A program made the position numbers and the translations under genes. A stretch of DNA of 6,396 bases from Rhodoferax sp. (GTDB lineage: Bacteria > Pseudomonadota > Gammaproteobacteria > Burkholderiales > Burkholderiaceae_C). Location of the stretch: the NCBI GenBank assembly GCA_020048795.1, contig JAIFMA010000251.1, positions 1-6,396 on the forward strand, given 5' to 3'. The notes beneath the pieces were generated by a model that saw nothing but the letters and a program-made list of their open reading frames with translations, was not told the DNA's origin and made no database searches. Positions 5,396 through 6,396 of this stretch are shown one piece after another (position 1 is the first letter of the stretch; each line of letters opens with the position of its first letter).

Positions 5396-6396
5396 TCATA
5401 TTGATCTGAATCAGCCATCTGGCCCTGGTACCAGGCGTGAAAGTGCTGCATGCCGTCTTCCATCGGGCTCTGATACGGGCCGACCTCATTGTCGCCGCGG
5501 TCCAGCAGCGCCTTGCGCCCAGCGTCCATGCGCTCGCCAATCTGGTCATCTTCGATGCAGGTTTCCAGGTAGGCCGCCTGCTGGGCTTGGACAAACTCAG
5601 GCTCAAAGGCATGGATTTCTTCCGGGGTAGTAAAACGCCACCATGTTCAGGGTTTTGTTGACACCCCTCGGGTGCAGCGTTGAAACCGTTAGCACATGCG
5701 GGTACCACTCGACCATGATGTGCGGGTAATAGGTGAGCCAGATGGCACCGCGTTCGGGTCGCTGACCGTTGCGGTATTTCAGCAGGGCATCGTGCCAGCG
5801 TTGGTAAACCGCTGTGCCGGGTTGGCCAAAGGCGCTGGAAACCCCCACAGTTTGCACCGAATAATGCTCGCCAAACTCCCAGCGCAGGTCGTCGCAGGTC
5901 ACAAAAGAACCTAGGCCCGGGTGGAAAGGGCCAACGTGGTAGTCCTCCAGATAGACCTCAATAAAGGTTTTCCAGTTGTAGTTGCATTCGTGCAATTCAA
6001 CCTTGTCAAGCACGAAGCCTGAAAAATCAAGCGCTGCGCGTTCACCCATACCGGCCAGATCGGCGTTTGGGTTGCGGCCGCCGACTTCAAACAGCAACCC
6101 GTTCCATGGCTGTAATGGATAGTTTTTAAGGCTCAGGCAGGGGTCTTGGGCAAAGTGGGGCGCACCCAGCAACCGGCCCGCGGCTTGCCCGCCCTGGGCA
6201 CCGTAAGTCCAGCGATGCACCGGGCAGACGATGTTGCCGCTGGTCTGGTCGAGCGTGCCACGCCCCTTGAGCATGATGGCCTGGCGATGCCGACAGACGT
6301 TGGAAACCAGTTCGATCCCGTTGGCGCTGTGTACCAGCACGCGGCCATCGGATTCCTGCGGCAGGGTTGCGAAGTCGCCCACATTGGGCACACTCA
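5365..6396 (-). CDS. Rieske non-heme iron ring-hydroxylating oxygenase alpha subunit, 5' partial and frameshifted near 5623
   Basis: The frame enters from beyond the right edge. The GTG at 6391 is not the true start, because homologues carry about 40-50 residues before this point and no upstream stop is seen. Rieske [2Fe-2S] ligands are present: CRH (Cys codon 6293-6295, His 6287-6289) and CPVH (Cys 6224-6226, His 6215-6217). The catalytic domain follows, with NWKTFIEVYLEDYHVGPFHP giving the H-x4-H iron ligands (codons 5936-5938 and 5921-5923). The family hydroxylates aromatic or related substrates using electrons from a reductase; the substrate is unknown. After FYYP one extra base in CCCCGG shifts the frame to a stop at 5603. 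The correct frame continues as EEIHAFEPEFVQ through ETCIEDDQIGERMDAGR, which probably holds the third iron ligand (Asp), to TAG at 5365. It is first in the row with the permease and sulfurtransferase genes. Confidence 0.88.
5622..5627 (-). other. One-base frameshift in the oxygenase gene (CCCCGG on the minus strand)
   Basis: Upstream, the frame reads F-Y-Y-P and then G-R-N-P-C-L before TGA at 5603-5605. Dropping one base from the C or G run gives Y-P-E-E-I-H-A-F and an open, family-like frame of about 86 codons to 5365. The site is a short homopolymer, so either a real mutation or a sequencing or assembly error is possible. Confidence 0.85.

Noticed and set aside
1..6396. A defence, CRISPR, toxin-antitoxin or phage system
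   Set aside because: No repeat-spacer array, nuclease, integrase, phage structural gene or toxin-antitoxin pair could be recognised on either strand.

Overview
The window looks like a chromosomal stretch from a betaproteobacterium of the order Burkholderiales, most likely Comamonadaceae (Rhodoferax/Polaromonas-like). I base this on moderately high GC, a DUF6502-type protein, the style of the Rieske oxygenase, DMT transporter and sulfurtransferase, and a short interspersed repeat ending in GGGCTATAGCCC that I remember from this family. The genus is inference.

Left part (1-1256, minus strand): one uninterrupted reading frame starts at 1256 and leaves the window at base 1. Its first 262 codons encode a DUF6502-like protein with a helix-turn-helix. 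With no stop codon, it then runs into a complete lipoprotein signal peptide (lipobox LVSC) and a Ser/Thr/Gly-rich low-complexity tail. Either two genes have lost the stop between them, or a nested internal start is used.

Middle (1257-3558): a gene-poor, mosaic region. It holds a broken partial copy of the sulfurtransferase gene (about 1420-1720, frameshifted by a 16-bp deletion), a good sigma70-type promoter (1878-1906) ahead of a small exported protein (2004-2366, plus), a 101-bp MITE-like element with TTA flanks (2423-2523), about 475 bases with nothing I can name, and a second small secreted protein (3001-3267, plus). The last 291 bases before 3559 hold no convincing gene.

Right part (3559-6396, minus strand): a tight gene row read right to left. 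It contains a Rieske non-heme iron oxygenase alpha subunit (5' end beyond the right edge, with a one-base frameshift near 5623), a 10-TM DMT/EamA permease, and a two-domain 3-mercaptopyruvate-type sulfurtransferase. Gaps are 34 and 23 bp, so co-transcription is likely. Intact, the set would pair an oxygenase with a small-molecule permease and a sulfur-transfer enzyme, but no shared pathway can be read from the sequence.

A short repeat links several parts. It forms the 3' end of the oxygenase gene, and a closely similar segment lies inside the sulfurtransferase coding sequence and its broken copy. I see no rRNA, tRNA, CRISPR array or complete insertion sequence, and no clearly new multi-gene system.
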